From NCBI GenBank assembly GCA_963695645.1, contig CAVOHC010000005.1:62001-126000 (forward strand): DNA of 64,000 nt. Reading direction: 5' to 3'. Source of the stretch: DATBGO01 sp963695645. GTDB taxonomy: Bacteria; Actinomycetota; Actinomycetes; Streptosporangiales; Streptosporangiaceae. The number at the start of each line of letters is the position of its first letter. Position 1 is the stretch's first letter. The notes beneath the pieces are model-generated. The model had not been told where the DNA came from. It worked only from the letters and a program-made list of their open reading frames with translations, and did no database searches. This document shows, piece by piece, positions 31,889-40,241 of this stretch. The translations under genes were made by a program, and so were the position numbers.

Positions 31889-32533
31889 GTGGGCGAGCAC
31901 CGACAGGAATTTCAGCGTGATCTGGAAGCGATCGAGGCCAAGGTCATCGAACTGTTCGCCATGGTCGCTGAGGACCTGCCCGGAGCGACCGATGCTCTGC
32001 TGAGCGGCAGCGACGATGTGATCCAGGCGCTGGCCGAACGCGAGAAGGTCATCGACGCCCTCTACCCGGAGATCGAGAACCTGGTCAACCGGGAGATCGC
32101 GCTGCAGGCGCCGGTCGCTTCGGACCTGCGTTTCTTGCTCTCCGTGCTGCGGATCGTGCCCGAACTCGAGCGCTCCCACGACCTGGTCATGGACATCGCC
32201 CGTCGGGCCAATCACATCCTTAGCCAGGACCTTTCGCCGCGCAGCCGAGGGCTCGTCGAGGGAATGGGGAACCTCGCATCCGTCATGTGGCGCCAGGCGG
32301 CGGACTCCTGGTACCAGCGCGACCGTGCCGCCGCGGTTGCGCTAAGCGAACTTGATAACGAGATGGACGACCTTCACGCCAGCCTGGTAGCCGAACTTGC
32401 CTCAGGACAGATGGCCATACCGGTGACAATGGAGATGACGCTGGTGGCGCGTTTCTACGAGCGTCTTGGTGCCCATGCCGTCAACATCGCCCGCCGGGTG
32501 ATCTACCTTGCCGGATCCCTGCCCCCGCAGTAG
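31889..32533 (+). CDS. phoU: Phosphate-signalling protein PhoU
   Basis: A 214-residue all-helical protein with two PhoU repeats (residues 10-95 and 115-205), each containing the E/D-x-x-x-D metal-cluster helices: LPGATDALLSGSDDVIQALA and LVMDIARRANHIL in the first, LDNEMDDLHASLVAEL and ARFYERLGAHAVNIARRV in the second. PhoU represses the Pho regulon when Pst senses phosphate. Start GTG at 31889 is inferred from family start HRQEFQRDLEAIE. Unlike in E. coli it is not in the pst operon but lies 3.5 kb from pstS on the opposite strand, divergent from the ABC permease gene. Confidence 0.92.
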   Translation: MGEHRQEFQRDLEAIEAKVIELFAMVAEDLPGATDALLSGSDDVIQALAEREKVIDALYPEIENLVNREIALQAPVASDLRFLLSVLRIVPELERSHDLVMDIARRANHILSQDLSPRSRGLVEGMGNLASVMWRQAADSWYQRDRAAAVALSELDNEMDDLHASLVAELASGQMAIPVTMEMTLVARFYERLGAHAVNIARRVIYLAGSLPPQ

Positions 32534-32583
32534 CTGTGACCGTTATGGAGCGTCGCCGGACAGAACTGGCTGATGCCCTTGCC

Positions 32584-33039
32584 TCATTTGCCGCGTGCGG
32601 CCTGGTGAGTCCCGGGGACGACCACGACGGGGCAGGCCGCGTGGTGGGTGACCTGGCTGCTCGTCGAGCCCAGCAGGAGCCTGGCGAACCCCCCGCTGCC
32701 GCGGGACCCTACGACGAGGAGGTCGGCGTCACGCGAGGCCTTGATGAGTTCTTCCGCGACCTCTCCGGTGGCCACGCTCAGGGTGATCTCAGGCACCGTC
32801 CCATCGATTTCACTGGCGGCACTATCCACGAATTTCTGGAGTGCCTGCTGCGCGTGTTCCGGTTTGAAGCTGTTTCCGGGGTGCACCCCCCAGTAGATCC
32901 CGGTGACCGGGCGAACTGGGCCCGGCTCAACCGTCATGACTTCCAGCGGCAGATGGTGCTGCACGGCCTCGTGCATCGCCCAGCCAAGGGCACGGCGAGA
33001 ATTGTCTGAGCCGTCCACCCCGACGATTATTCCGGGCAT
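32584..33039 (-). CDS. Universal stress protein (UspA family)
   Basis: A 151-residue single USP domain. IIVGVDGSDNSRRALGWAM begins the fold with the Asp that contacts adenine; VVGSRGSGGFARLLLGSTSS carries the G-x2-G-x9-G-S ATP-binding motif, and ACPVVVVPG is the last strand. An ATP-binding rather than UspA-type non-binding member is predicted. In mycobacteria such proteins respond to hypoxia and stasis. It lies convergently between phoU and pstB; no link to phosphate is shown. ATG at 33037-33039, preceded by AGGAGCAGAG. Confidence 0.9.
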   Translation of the reverse strand: MPGIIVGVDGSDNSRRALGWAMHEAVQHHLPLEVMTVEPGPVRPVTGIYWGVHPGNSFKPEHAQQALQKFVDSAASEIDGTVPEITLSVATGEVAEELIKASRDADLLVVGSRGSGGFARLLLGSTSSQVTHHAACPVVVVPGTHQAARGK

Positions 33040-33175
33040 CTCTGCTCCTCAGGTTCCCGATCTGTTCCGATTCATCCTGATGACCGCGTGACCTGGCAAC
33101 GGCCTGGCTGGGAGCGGTCGCCGACCCCGCGGGTCATGGCCAGCCCTTGCGCGGCCAGCCTGACCGTCGCCCGGC

Positions 33176-34057
33176 TCAGCCCATCCGGCCGGTGACGTAG
33201 GCCCTGGTGCGGCTGTCTGTCGGGTCCTGGAAGATCTGCTCCGTCTGGCCGTACTCGACGAGCACCCCCGTGCGGGTATCGCTTTCCTCGTTGCGGAGCA
33301 CGGAGAAGAAGGCGGTTCGGTCGCTGACCCGGGTGGCCTGCTGCATGTTGTGCGTGACGATGACGATGGTGTACCGCGACTTGATGTCGCGCATCAGGTC
33401 CTCGATGGCGCCCGTCGCGATCGGGTCGAGCGCCGAGCAGGGCTCGTCCATGAGGACCACGTCCGGCTCGACGGCGAGCGTGCGGGCGATGCACAGCCGC
33501 TGGGCCTGCCCGCCGGACAGGCCCAGGGCCGACGCCTTCAGCCGGTCCTTCACCTCGTCCCACAGCGCGGCCTGGCGCAGCGAGGCCTCGACGATCTCGT
33601 CCAGCTTGCCGCGGTTATGCTCGCCGTTGATCCGCGGCCCGTAGGCGACGTTGTCGTAGATCGACTTAGGGAACGGGTTCGGCTTCTGGAAGACCATGCC
33701 GATACGGCGGCGTACGGCCGTCGCGGAGACGTCCTTGCCGTACAGCGGCACCCCGTGGTAACGCACGTCACCTTCGACGCGAGCGCCAGGCACCAGGTCG
33801 TTCATGCGGTTCAGCGTGCGCAGCACCGTCGTCTTGCCGCACCCGGACGGGCCGATGAACGCCGTGATCTCATGCTGGTGCACCGACAGCGAGACATCTG
33901 TGACGGCCCGGAACGCACTGTAGTAAATCGAGACGTTCTTCACATAGAAGACAGGCGCGTCCGGCTCTGGCCCCGGCTCCGGCTGCCCCTGCCCCTGCTG
34001 CTGGGCCACTGGCGCGGGCGGCTGAGTGGCGACGATGTCCTGATCAGGCTTTTCCAT
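33176..34057 (-). CDS. pstB: Phosphate ABC transporter ATPase PstB
   Basis: A 293-residue ATPase of the high-affinity phosphate importer. Walker A GPSGCGKTT, Q-loop VFQKPNPFPKSIYDNVAYGP (diagnostic for PstB), signature LSGGQAQRLCIARTLA, Walker B VVLMDEPCSALDP, H-loop THNMQQATRVSDR are all intact. A 40-residue Gln/Pro-rich N-terminal extension precedes the domain. Start at ATG 34055-34057 with TAGGA upstream; the GTG just before it is an alternative. Last gene of pstSCAB, seven bases after pstA. Confidence 0.95.
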   Translation of the reverse strand: MEKPDQDIVATQPPAPVAQQQGQGQPEPGPEPDAPVFYVKNVSIYYSAFRAVTDVSLSVHQHEITAFIGPSGCGKTTVLRTLNRMNDLVPGARVEGDVRYHGVPLYGKDVSATAVRRRIGMVFQKPNPFPKSIYDNVAYGPRINGEHNRGKLDEIVEASLRQAALWDEVKDRLKASALGLSGGQAQRLCIARTLAVEPDVVLMDEPCSALDPIATGAIEDLMRDIKSRYTIVIVTHNMQQATRVSDRTAFFSVLRNEESDTRTGVLVEYGQTEQIFQDPTDSRTRAYVTGRMG

Positions 34058-34064
34058 CACATTC

Positions 34065-34958
34065 CTAGCGCAGGTATTTGGTGAACCGTGCGGTTATGAA
34101 CCGGGCAGCTATCATCAGGATAAATGCGATCGCGATGAGCGTTAGCGCCGCGCCCCAGCCGCGGGCCTGCGCGCCGACATACGGCGAGTTCGCGTTCGAG
34201 AAGATCTGCGCGGGCAGCGCGGTGTTGGCACCGCTGAACACGTTCTTGTTTACCAAGGTGGTCCCCAGCCCGATGGTGAACAGCAGCGGCGCCGTCTCGC
34301 CCGCGGCCCGGGCCACGGCGAGCAGCGCGCCGCTGACGATCCCGCCCAGCGCCGTCGGCAGCACCACCGTCATCGTTACCCGGGCCTTGGTGGCACCCAG
34401 GGCATAACTCGCCTCACGCAGCGGGTCCGGCACCAGCCTCAGCATCTCATCGGTGGAGCGGATCACGATCGGCAGCATCAGGCAGCCGAGGGCGAAGGCG
34501 CCGGCCAGGCCTGAGTAGCCGAAGTGCAGCACCCAGATCGTAAAGATGAACAGCCCCATGATGATGGAGGGCACGCCCGTCATCACGTCGGCCATGAACC
34601 CGATGAGCCGCGCCAGCGTCTTGTTGCCGCCGTACTCGTTGAGGTAGACCGCGCCCAGGATGCCGAGCGGCACGGCCAGGACCGTGGCGAGGGCCGTGAT
34701 CTCGACAGTGCCGACCACCGCCGGCCCGATTCCGCCCTGGTTCGCGGGCTCCACCTGCACCGGGATCGAGCCGGTCAGGAAGGACCAGCTGATGACCGAG
34801 GCGCCCTTGGCGATGACCGTGAACAGCACGAAACCCAGCGGGATGATCACGAGCACGAACGCGAGCCACATCAGCGCTGTCGCGAAGCGGTTCGCGGTGC
34901 GCCGCAAGCCTGTCGGCTCGCTCAGGTCGGGCTTGCGGTGCTCGGCGGTGACAGCCAT
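34065..34958 (-). CDS. pstA: Phosphate ABC transporter permease PstA
   Basis: A 297-residue permease with six predicted helices. The coupling loop LREASYALGATKARVTMTVV and GLFIFTIWVLHFGYSGLAGA, with TGVPSIIMGLF, are typical of PstA. Its ATG overlaps the pstC stop (ATGA), so the two membrane subunits are made together. N-terminal 30 residues are cytoplasmic and charged. Confidence 0.95.
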   Translation of the reverse strand: MAVTAEHRKPDLSEPTGLRRTANRFATALMWLAFVLVIIPLGFVLFTVIAKGASVISWSFLTGSIPVQVEPANQGGIGPAVVGTVEITALATVLAVPLGILGAVYLNEYGGNKTLARLIGFMADVMTGVPSIIMGLFIFTIWVLHFGYSGLAGAFALGCLMLPIVIRSTDEMLRLVPDPLREASYALGATKARVTMTVVLPTALGGIVSGALLAVARAAGETAPLLFTIGLGTTLVNKNVFSGANTALPAQIFSNANSPYVGAQARGWGAALTLIAIAFILMIAARFITARFTKYLR

Positions 34959-35938
34959 CAGGCCCCCCTATGCCGTCGGGCGGATCGCTCCACGACCCCG
35001 CGGGCAATGACGTTAATGATGATCGTGAAGGCGAACAGGAGCACGCCGAGCCCCATCAGCGCGGCGCGGTCCAGGCCGGTGGCCTCGCCGAACTCGTTCG
35101 CGATGACCGCGGGCATGTCGTAGCCGGGCGCGAACAGGTGCGACGTGATCGTGGGCGACGAGCCGATCACCAGCGCCGCCGCGATCGTCTCGCCCATCGC
35201 CCGGCCCAGCCCGAGCAGCACCGCCCCGACGATGCCGCCCTGACTATGCGGCCAGACGGCGCCGCGGATCATCTCCAGCCGGGTGGCGCCCAGCGCGTAG
35301 GCGCCCTCCCGGTCGATCGTCGGCACCGTCGCGATGACCTCGCGCGACAGCGAGGTCACGATCGGAGTGATCATGAAGGCCAGGATGATGCCGCAGGTGA
35401 AGAACGAGGCCCCGCTGGTGGGCGGCCCGAACAGGGAGCCCAGCACCGGGACGCTAGTGACGCCCGATCCTACCGAGCTGTAATAATGCTGGATCCATGG
35501 CGCGAACACCAGGATCCCCCACAGGCCCCAGACCACGGACGGGACCACCGCCAGCAGGTCGATCACGTACACGATCGGGCGCGCCCACCGGTATGGCACG
35601 ACTTCGGTCAGCAGCAGGGCGATGCCCACGCTGACCGGGACCGCCATCACGAGCGCGATCACGGCCGTGACGGCGGTGCCGTAAATGAAGGGCAGCGCGC
35701 CGAATTGGTTGGCCGAGGGGTTCCAGGTTTTCGAGAAGATCTTCAGGCCCTCGGTGCTGAACCAGGACGAGGCCTGCTGGGTGGTCGAGATAGCGATGAG
35801 GGCCAGGATCACCAGCACCAGCAGGCCGGACGCGAGCGCGATGGCCTGGAAGGTGCGGTCGCCGAGCGGCCGCCGCTCGGACAAGGCCTGGGCGGATCCG
35901 GCCGTCCCGGCCGGATCCGCCTTCGTCACGGTGCTCAC
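34958..35938 (-). CDS. pstC: Phosphate ABC transporter permease PstC
   Basis: A 326-residue permease. After a cytoplasmic leader (residues 1-28), six helices follow; AVVPSVVWGLWGILVFAPW and the EAA loop DREGAYALGATRLEMIRGAV are characteristic of PstC. The start is GTG 35936-35938. It follows pstS after 46 bases and overlaps pstA. Together with pstS, pstA and pstB the importer is complete. Confidence 0.95.
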   Translation of the reverse strand: MSTVTKADPAGTAGSAQALSERRPLGDRTFQAIALASGLLVLVILALIAISTTQQASSWFSTEGLKIFSKTWNPSANQFGALPFIYGTAVTAVIALVMAVPVSVGIALLLTEVVPYRWARPIVYVIDLLAVVPSVVWGLWGILVFAPWIQHYYSSVGSGVTSVPVLGSLFGPPTSGASFFTCGIILAFMITPIVTSLSREVIATVPTIDREGAYALGATRLEMIRGAVWPHSQGGIVGAVLLGLGRAMGETIAAALVIGSSPTITSHLFAPGYDMPAVIANEFGEATGLDRAALMGLGVLLFAFTIIINVIARGVVERSARRHRGA

Positions 35939-35984
35939 GGCGGCGAGCCGATCTGATCCGTGTGCATCACGCTGCTCACGATGA

Positions 35985-37082
35985 CTAGCCGGAGATCTTA
36001 CTGAGCTGCGCCGTGGCCTGCTGGTCGATGCTGGCGGGCAGCGGCGCGTAGTTCAGGGTGGGAAGCAGTTTCTGGCCGGCTCCGAGCAGGTAGCCGATGT
36101 AGGCCTTGAGCATGCTCGCGTTGTTCGTGCTCGACTGAGCCTGGTAGACGAGGTCCCACGACTGATAGGTGATCGGGTACGAGGCGGCGCCGGGCGCCCA
36201 GATCGCGCTGAAGGTCAGATTGGGCTTGACGGTGACCTGGCCGGCGGCGGCGGTGGCCGACGCCACTGAAGGCGCGACATAGTCGCCGGCCTGGTTCTTG
36301 ACCGAAGCGAAGGTCAGCCCGGAGGCCTTGGCATCGGCGTAGTCCACGTACCCGATGGCCCCTGGGGTGGACTTGACGATCTGCGCCACCCCGCCGTTGC
36401 CGTTACCTCCTCGGCTGGTGGCGGGCCAGTTGATCGTCGAATTGGTGCCGAGCGTCCATGCGCTGCCTGCGCCCTTCACCAGGAACTCGGAGAAGTTGGC
36501 GGTGGTACCCGAGGAGTCCGAGCGGCGGGCGATGGTGACCGCGGTGCTGGGCAAGGTGACACCGGGGTTATCCGCCTTGATCGCCGAGTTGTTCCACGTC
36601 TTGATCTTGCCTTCGAAGATCTGCGCGATGACCGGCGCCGATAGCTTCAGGTTGCTGACGCCTGACAGGTTATAGGAGAGCGTGATCGGGCCGATCACGA
36701 CGGGGAAGTAGAGCACCGTCTTGCCCTTGAAGTTCGCGGTCTCGTCGGCGGGGATCGGCGAGTCCGAGCCTGCGAAGTTCACGGTCCCCGAGGCCAGGTC
36801 CGTGCGCCCCTTGCCGGAGCCGCCGCCGGAGTAGTTGACCGTCACGCTGGGCTGGACCGACTTGAAGGCCTGGATGGCCGACTGCTGGAAGGTGAGCTGG
36901 AACGTCGATCCGCTCCCGTTCAGCGTGCCCGAGAGCTTGCCGGAGCTGCTCGACGAGGATGAGCTGCTGCCACTCGGCGATGAGCTGCTGCTGCCCGACG
37001 AACCGCAGGCGGCAAGCGACAAGCCCATCGCGACGAGGGCGACACCCGCCGTCGTGACCCCATGGATGCGCACACGTTGCAT
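35985..37082 (-). CDS. pstS: Phosphate-binding lipoprotein PstS
   Basis: A 365-residue substrate-binding protein. The signal peptide ends in the lipobox LAAC (Cys about 26), followed by a 25-residue Ser/Gly linker that tethers it to the membrane. GSGSTFQLTFQQSAIQAF and VNYSGGGSGKGRTDLASGTV give the phosphate-contacting loops; RRSDSSGTTANFSEFLVKGA is the conserved RSDGSGTT-like phosphate-binding motif. AGTxG and TYQSWDLVYQ near the end fit the family. ATG 37080-37082 has GAGGAG upstream. It leads the pstSCAB operon; a possible operator lies at 37287-37297. Confidence 0.95.
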   Translation of the reverse strand: MQRVRIHGVTTAGVALVAMGLSLAACGSSGSSSSSPSGSSSSSSSSSGKLSGTLNGSGSTFQLTFQQSAIQAFKSVQPSVTVNYSGGGSGKGRTDLASGTVNFAGSDSPIPADETANFKGKTVLYFPVVIGPITLSYNLSGVSNLKLSAPVIAQIFEGKIKTWNNSAIKADNPGVTLPSTAVTIARRSDSSGTTANFSEFLVKGAGSAWTLGTNSTINWPATSRGGNGNGGVAQIVKSTPGAIGYVDYADAKASGLTFASVKNQAGDYVAPSVASATAAAGQVTVKPNLTFSAIWAPGAASYPITYQSWDLVYQAQSSTNNASMLKAYIGYLLGAGQKLLPTLNYAPLPASIDQQATAQLSKISG

Positions 37083-37456
37083 ATCAGATGCTCCTCTTTT
37101 CGTTACCCGCCGAGCATGGCCACAAGGCTTTCCTCGGTGGTGTGAAGCCGGTTCTCGGCTAGATCGGGGACGATGCTAGCGCCCGATTCGAACAGGCCGT
37201 CAGTGACCTCAGGTCCTCCGGTGATTCCGGTGTAATGCCGCGGATCCACCGTAGGGTTGGGATCGTTAAATGCAGGCAAACAACACGTGAACTTCACCTT
37301 GCGCCTGCCGGTGCTGTTGATGATGGCGGCGTTAGCCCCCGATAGGGCTAGACCCGAATCCGCGATTAGGACGGTGACAAGGCTGGGCTTAGCTGGGCTG
37401 GGCGATGCCGGCGCGATCTAAATCGCCCTTTGCCAGCCGCCGGAGCCTGATCGCGT
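37083..37456. promoter_or_regulatory. pstS upstream region with candidate operator
   Basis: A 374-base region between the pst operon and the next minus-strand gene. GTGAACTTCAC (37287-37297) is an inverted repeat around a central C, and on the pst-sense strand the same place reads GTTCACGTGTTGTTTGCC, weakly like the direct repeats of actinobacterial PhoP boxes. ATTTAACGAT nearby is AT-rich enough for a -10 element. Only a search with a PhoP weight matrix could confirm. No gene is seen. Confidence 0.35.
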
Positions 37457-39097
37457 TCAATAGCGAGCGGACAGTGTATAGGCGCCTGGGCTGCTCACGG
37501 TCAGGCTGGTCCATTGACCGTGAGCGGCCACGGCGGCGTTGCCCGTGCTGCGCAGCAGCCATGACCAGTGCACCCGCACGACGGTGGTACCGGCCTGGCG
37601 CATCCGCAAGGTGATCTGGCCTGGGGTGGTGCTGATGACGGTCGCGGGCGGGCTGGCGAGCGGCAGGGCGCCCGCTACCCGGTACAGCCGCCAGAAGGCG
37701 TCCCGCCATACCGGGATGAGCCAGGGCTGGCCGGACCGCACGATGGCGGCCTCCGCCACCGCGGCGAAGTCGGGGCTCGCGGCTGAGATGGCGACGTACC
37801 GCACCGCGTTGTCACGCAGCCAGCCGTAATACGCCGCAGGGGTCAGCGTGCCTGCGTAGAACAGCGGGTTCCTGGCGATGTCGGCCTGCCGCTCCCACCC
37901 CCGTGCCAGCGGCACCGTCGCCGCAAGTTCCTGCGACTCCCAGTGCCCGTACTGCGGCACCGCCTCCACCCGCGCCGTCTGCGCGTCCAGGGCTCGCAGC
38001 TCGGCCGCCAGCGCCGCGGTCTGCGGTGCATACGGCGGCGCGTTGCCGTGCGCGAAATCGCTGACCGGCTGGGCGACCTGCCAGGTCGCGGCCGCGATCA
38101 GCGCTCCGGCCAGCAGCCAGCGGCACCGGACGCTGGCCATCCCGGCCAGCAGCGGGCCGACCAGCAGCAGGCCCAGCCGCTCGACATTGGAACCGACCGG
38201 CGTCGGCACCGCCCACACGATGATCACGCCGACGGCGTACACGATGGCGCCGATCCGCACCAGGCGCCAGCGGCGCGGCAGCAGGACCACCACGCCCGCC
38301 GCGGCCAGCAGCGCGGGCAACCCGTTCTTCATGCTGATGGGCTGCGCCCCGCCGTCGGACAGCAGCACCGCCAGGCCCAGCGGAAGCCCCGCCGCCACCC
38401 CGATGACCAGGCCACCGCGCCAGCGGCCGATGATCAGCAACGCGGCGGCGGGCACACCGAGGAACAGGCCGGCCACCGGGCTGAGCATCGAGGTCAGCGC
38501 GGCCAGGCCCGCGACGGCGGCCCACCTGGGCCAGCCTCGCGGCCAGTCACCGTCGGCGAAGACGACACAGCCCAGCGCAGCGGCCAGGCCGAGGACGAAG
38601 GTGGCCCGGCCGGCGGTCAGCTCCGTCAGCATGGCCACCGCCGCCCACAGCGCGGCCGCCCGCGGCCTGGGCACCCGGTGCCGCACCAGCAGCAGTGAAA
38701 GCAAGCCCGCGGATCCCGCCGCCGCGACGGCCATCGCCTGCCGGGTGCCGGCCACGCTGAGCAGGTACGGCGCCAGCAGCGAATAGCTCGCCGGATAGAT
38801 ACCGCCATACCAGCTGAAGAGATACGCCGAACCCGGATAGCGGCTCGCCCAGCCCGCCCGGGCGATCTGCGCGGACAGGTCGGTGCCGATCCGCGGGAAG
38901 ACGGTCAGCCAGACGATCGCCCCGGCGGCGGTCGCCAGGACGCCGAGGACGACCGCGTGCCGGGCGAGCCCGGCCGAAGACCGCCACCAGTCCCCTGCCC
39001 AGTGCAGCCGCAACGAGGCAGGCAGGCGCGAGCGCGGCCGCTCACGGCAGGCTTGTTCCGCGGGCCGCTCGAGGTCGACGCCGCGCATCGGGCGCAT
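37457..39097 (-). CDS. Polytopic membrane protein, glycosyltransferase-C-like layout
   Basis: A 546-residue protein with about 10 hydrophobic helices between residues 40 and 365, then a soluble C-terminal domain. Helix 1 (AVVLGVLATAAGAIVWLTVF) is followed by an extracytoplasmic loop containing RIGTDLSAQIARAGW and SWYGGIYPASYSLLAPYLL. That Asp-containing first loop recalls GT-C enzymes that use lipid-linked sugars, but no family-specific motif is certain. The C-terminus (residues 400-546) has YGHWESQELAATVPLARG, YVAISAASPDF and a beta-rich end. Start at ATG 39095-39097; a longer frame to 39232 is GC-repeat-rich and less likely. It may act in cell-envelope glycan assembly; that is inference. 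Confidence 0.72.
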   Translation of the reverse strand: MRPMRGVDLERPAEQACRERPRSRLPASLRLHWAGDWWRSSAGLARHAVVLGVLATAAGAIVWLTVFPRIGTDLSAQIARAGWASRYPGSAYLFSWYGGIYPASYSLLAPYLLSVAGTRQAMAVAAAGSAGLLSLLLVRHRVPRPRAAALWAAVAMLTELTAGRATFVLGLAAALGCVVFADGDWPRGWPRWAAVAGLAALTSMLSPVAGLFLGVPAAALLIIGRWRGGLVIGVAAGLPLGLAVLLSDGGAQPISMKNGLPALLAAAGVVVLLPRRWRLVRIGAIVYAVGVIIVWAVPTPVGSNVERLGLLLVGPLLAGMASVRCRWLLAGALIAAATWQVAQPVSDFAHGNAPPYAPQTAALAAELRALDAQTARVEAVPQYGHWESQELAATVPLARGWERQADIARNPLFYAGTLTPAAYYGWLRDNAVRYVAISAASPDFAAVAEAAIVRSGQPWLIPVWRDAFWRLYRVAGALPLASPPATVISTTPGQITLRMRQAGTTVVRVHWSWLLRSTGNAAVAAHGQWTSLTVSSPGAYTLSARY

Positions 39098-39347
39098 GAC
39101 AACCAGTTTTCCCGATGCCGCTCTCCCAGGTAGCCGTACGCACCGGAGAGCCGACCGGCACACCACGGGAGCCCGGCCGCCGAGCCTGCCAGAGCCCGGC
39201 CCGCCCGAGGCTGCCAGAGCCCGGCCGCCCAAGCATGCCGGAGCCGGGCCACCGGCCCGCGGTAGGTAGCGTGGCTGGTGTGACCTTGAGAATCATCGGC
39301 CGTCCCGGTTATCAGCCTGCGGCCGGCATCCTGCCAGCGGCGGCACC

Positions 39348-40241
39348 GTGACCACGGACCCGTACGCGAGCGCCGCCGACCTGGTCGGACGCTCGGCGGC
39401 TGCCTACGCGTCCAGCGTGCCGGACCGCCCGGCGGACGACGGCTTCTTCGGCCCTGGCAGCGTCGCCTGGCGGGTGAGCACCGACCTGGCGTCGCCGCTG
39501 GCCGGCCTGCGGTCACTGCTGATGCAGGCGCTGCATCCGCTGGCGATGGCTGGAGTCGACCAGCACAGCGACTGGCGCCGGGATCCGGTCGGCAGGCTGG
39601 CCGCCACCTCCGCGTACGTCGCGACGGTCAGCTTCGGCGAACGGGCGGCCGCGCAGCAGGCCGCGGCCCGGGTGCGCCGGATCCATGAGCACGTCAAGGG
39701 TGTCGACACGGTGACTGGCCGCCCCTATGCGGCCGGCGATCCCGCGCTGCTGCTGTGGGTGCACTCGGCCCTGGTCGATTCCGCCATCGTTGCCTCGCGC
39801 CTGTTCGGGACGCCGCTATCACCGGAGGATGGCGATCGCTACGTGGCTGAGATGGCCGTCGCGGCCGAGCTTGTCGGCGTGCCCCGCGCGATGGTCCCCG
39901 CCAGCCTCGCCGAGCTTGACCAGTACGTCAGCTCGGTCCGGACGGACCTGCGTTGCACGCAGGCGGCGGCGGAATCGATGACCTACTTGCTCGATCCGCC
40001 CGGCCTTGACTCCGGCATCGCGGAGATCTGGCAGGACATCAGGGACGGCGCGATCGCCGCCTTGCCGGCCTGGGCGCGGGAAATGTACGGCTACGTCGCG
40101 CCGGATGATCTGACGCCGGACCGCCGGACCGAGATCCGGCAGGCACTCGGCATTCTCGATGCGGTATTTCTCGGTGAGCCAGGCGTGCTTGAGGCCCGCC
40201 AGCGGATCACCGTGCGGATGCGGACGGCGCGGCTCGCGTGA
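39348..40241 (+). CDS. MpaB-family oxygenase (DUF2236)
   Basis: A 297-residue protein of the MpaB/latex-clearing-protein superfamily, which includes heme oxygenases such as rubber oxygenase Lcp. GSVAWRVSTDLASPLAGLRS and LLMQALHPLAMAGVDQHSDW then YVATVSFGERAAAQQAAARV with HxHV-like VRRIHEHVKGVDTVTGRPY and LLLWVHSALVDSAIVASRL follow the family order; the conserved His, Arg and Tyr residues are likely heme or structural ligands. Most actinobacterial members have unknown substrate. GTG start at 39348. The TGA overlaps the next gene's GTG, so it is co-translated with an ABC1 kinase. Confidence 0.88.
   Translation: MTTDPYASAADLVGRSAAAYASSVPDRPADDGFFGPGSVAWRVSTDLASPLAGLRSLLMQALHPLAMAGVDQHSDWRRDPVGRLAATSAYVATVSFGERAAAQQAAARVRRIHEHVKGVDTVTGRPYAAGDPALLLWVHSALVDSAIVASRLFGTPLSPEDGDRYVAEMAVAAELVGVPRAMVPASLAELDQYVSSVRTDLRCTQAAAESMTYLLDPPGLDSGIAEIWQDIRDGAIAALPAWAREMYGYVAPDDLTPDRRTEIRQALGILDAVFLGEPGVLEARQRITVRMRTARLA

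Noticed and set aside
34970..35956. Plus-strand frame opposite pstC
   Set aside because: Arg/Asp/His-rich antisense product; pstC is unambiguous.
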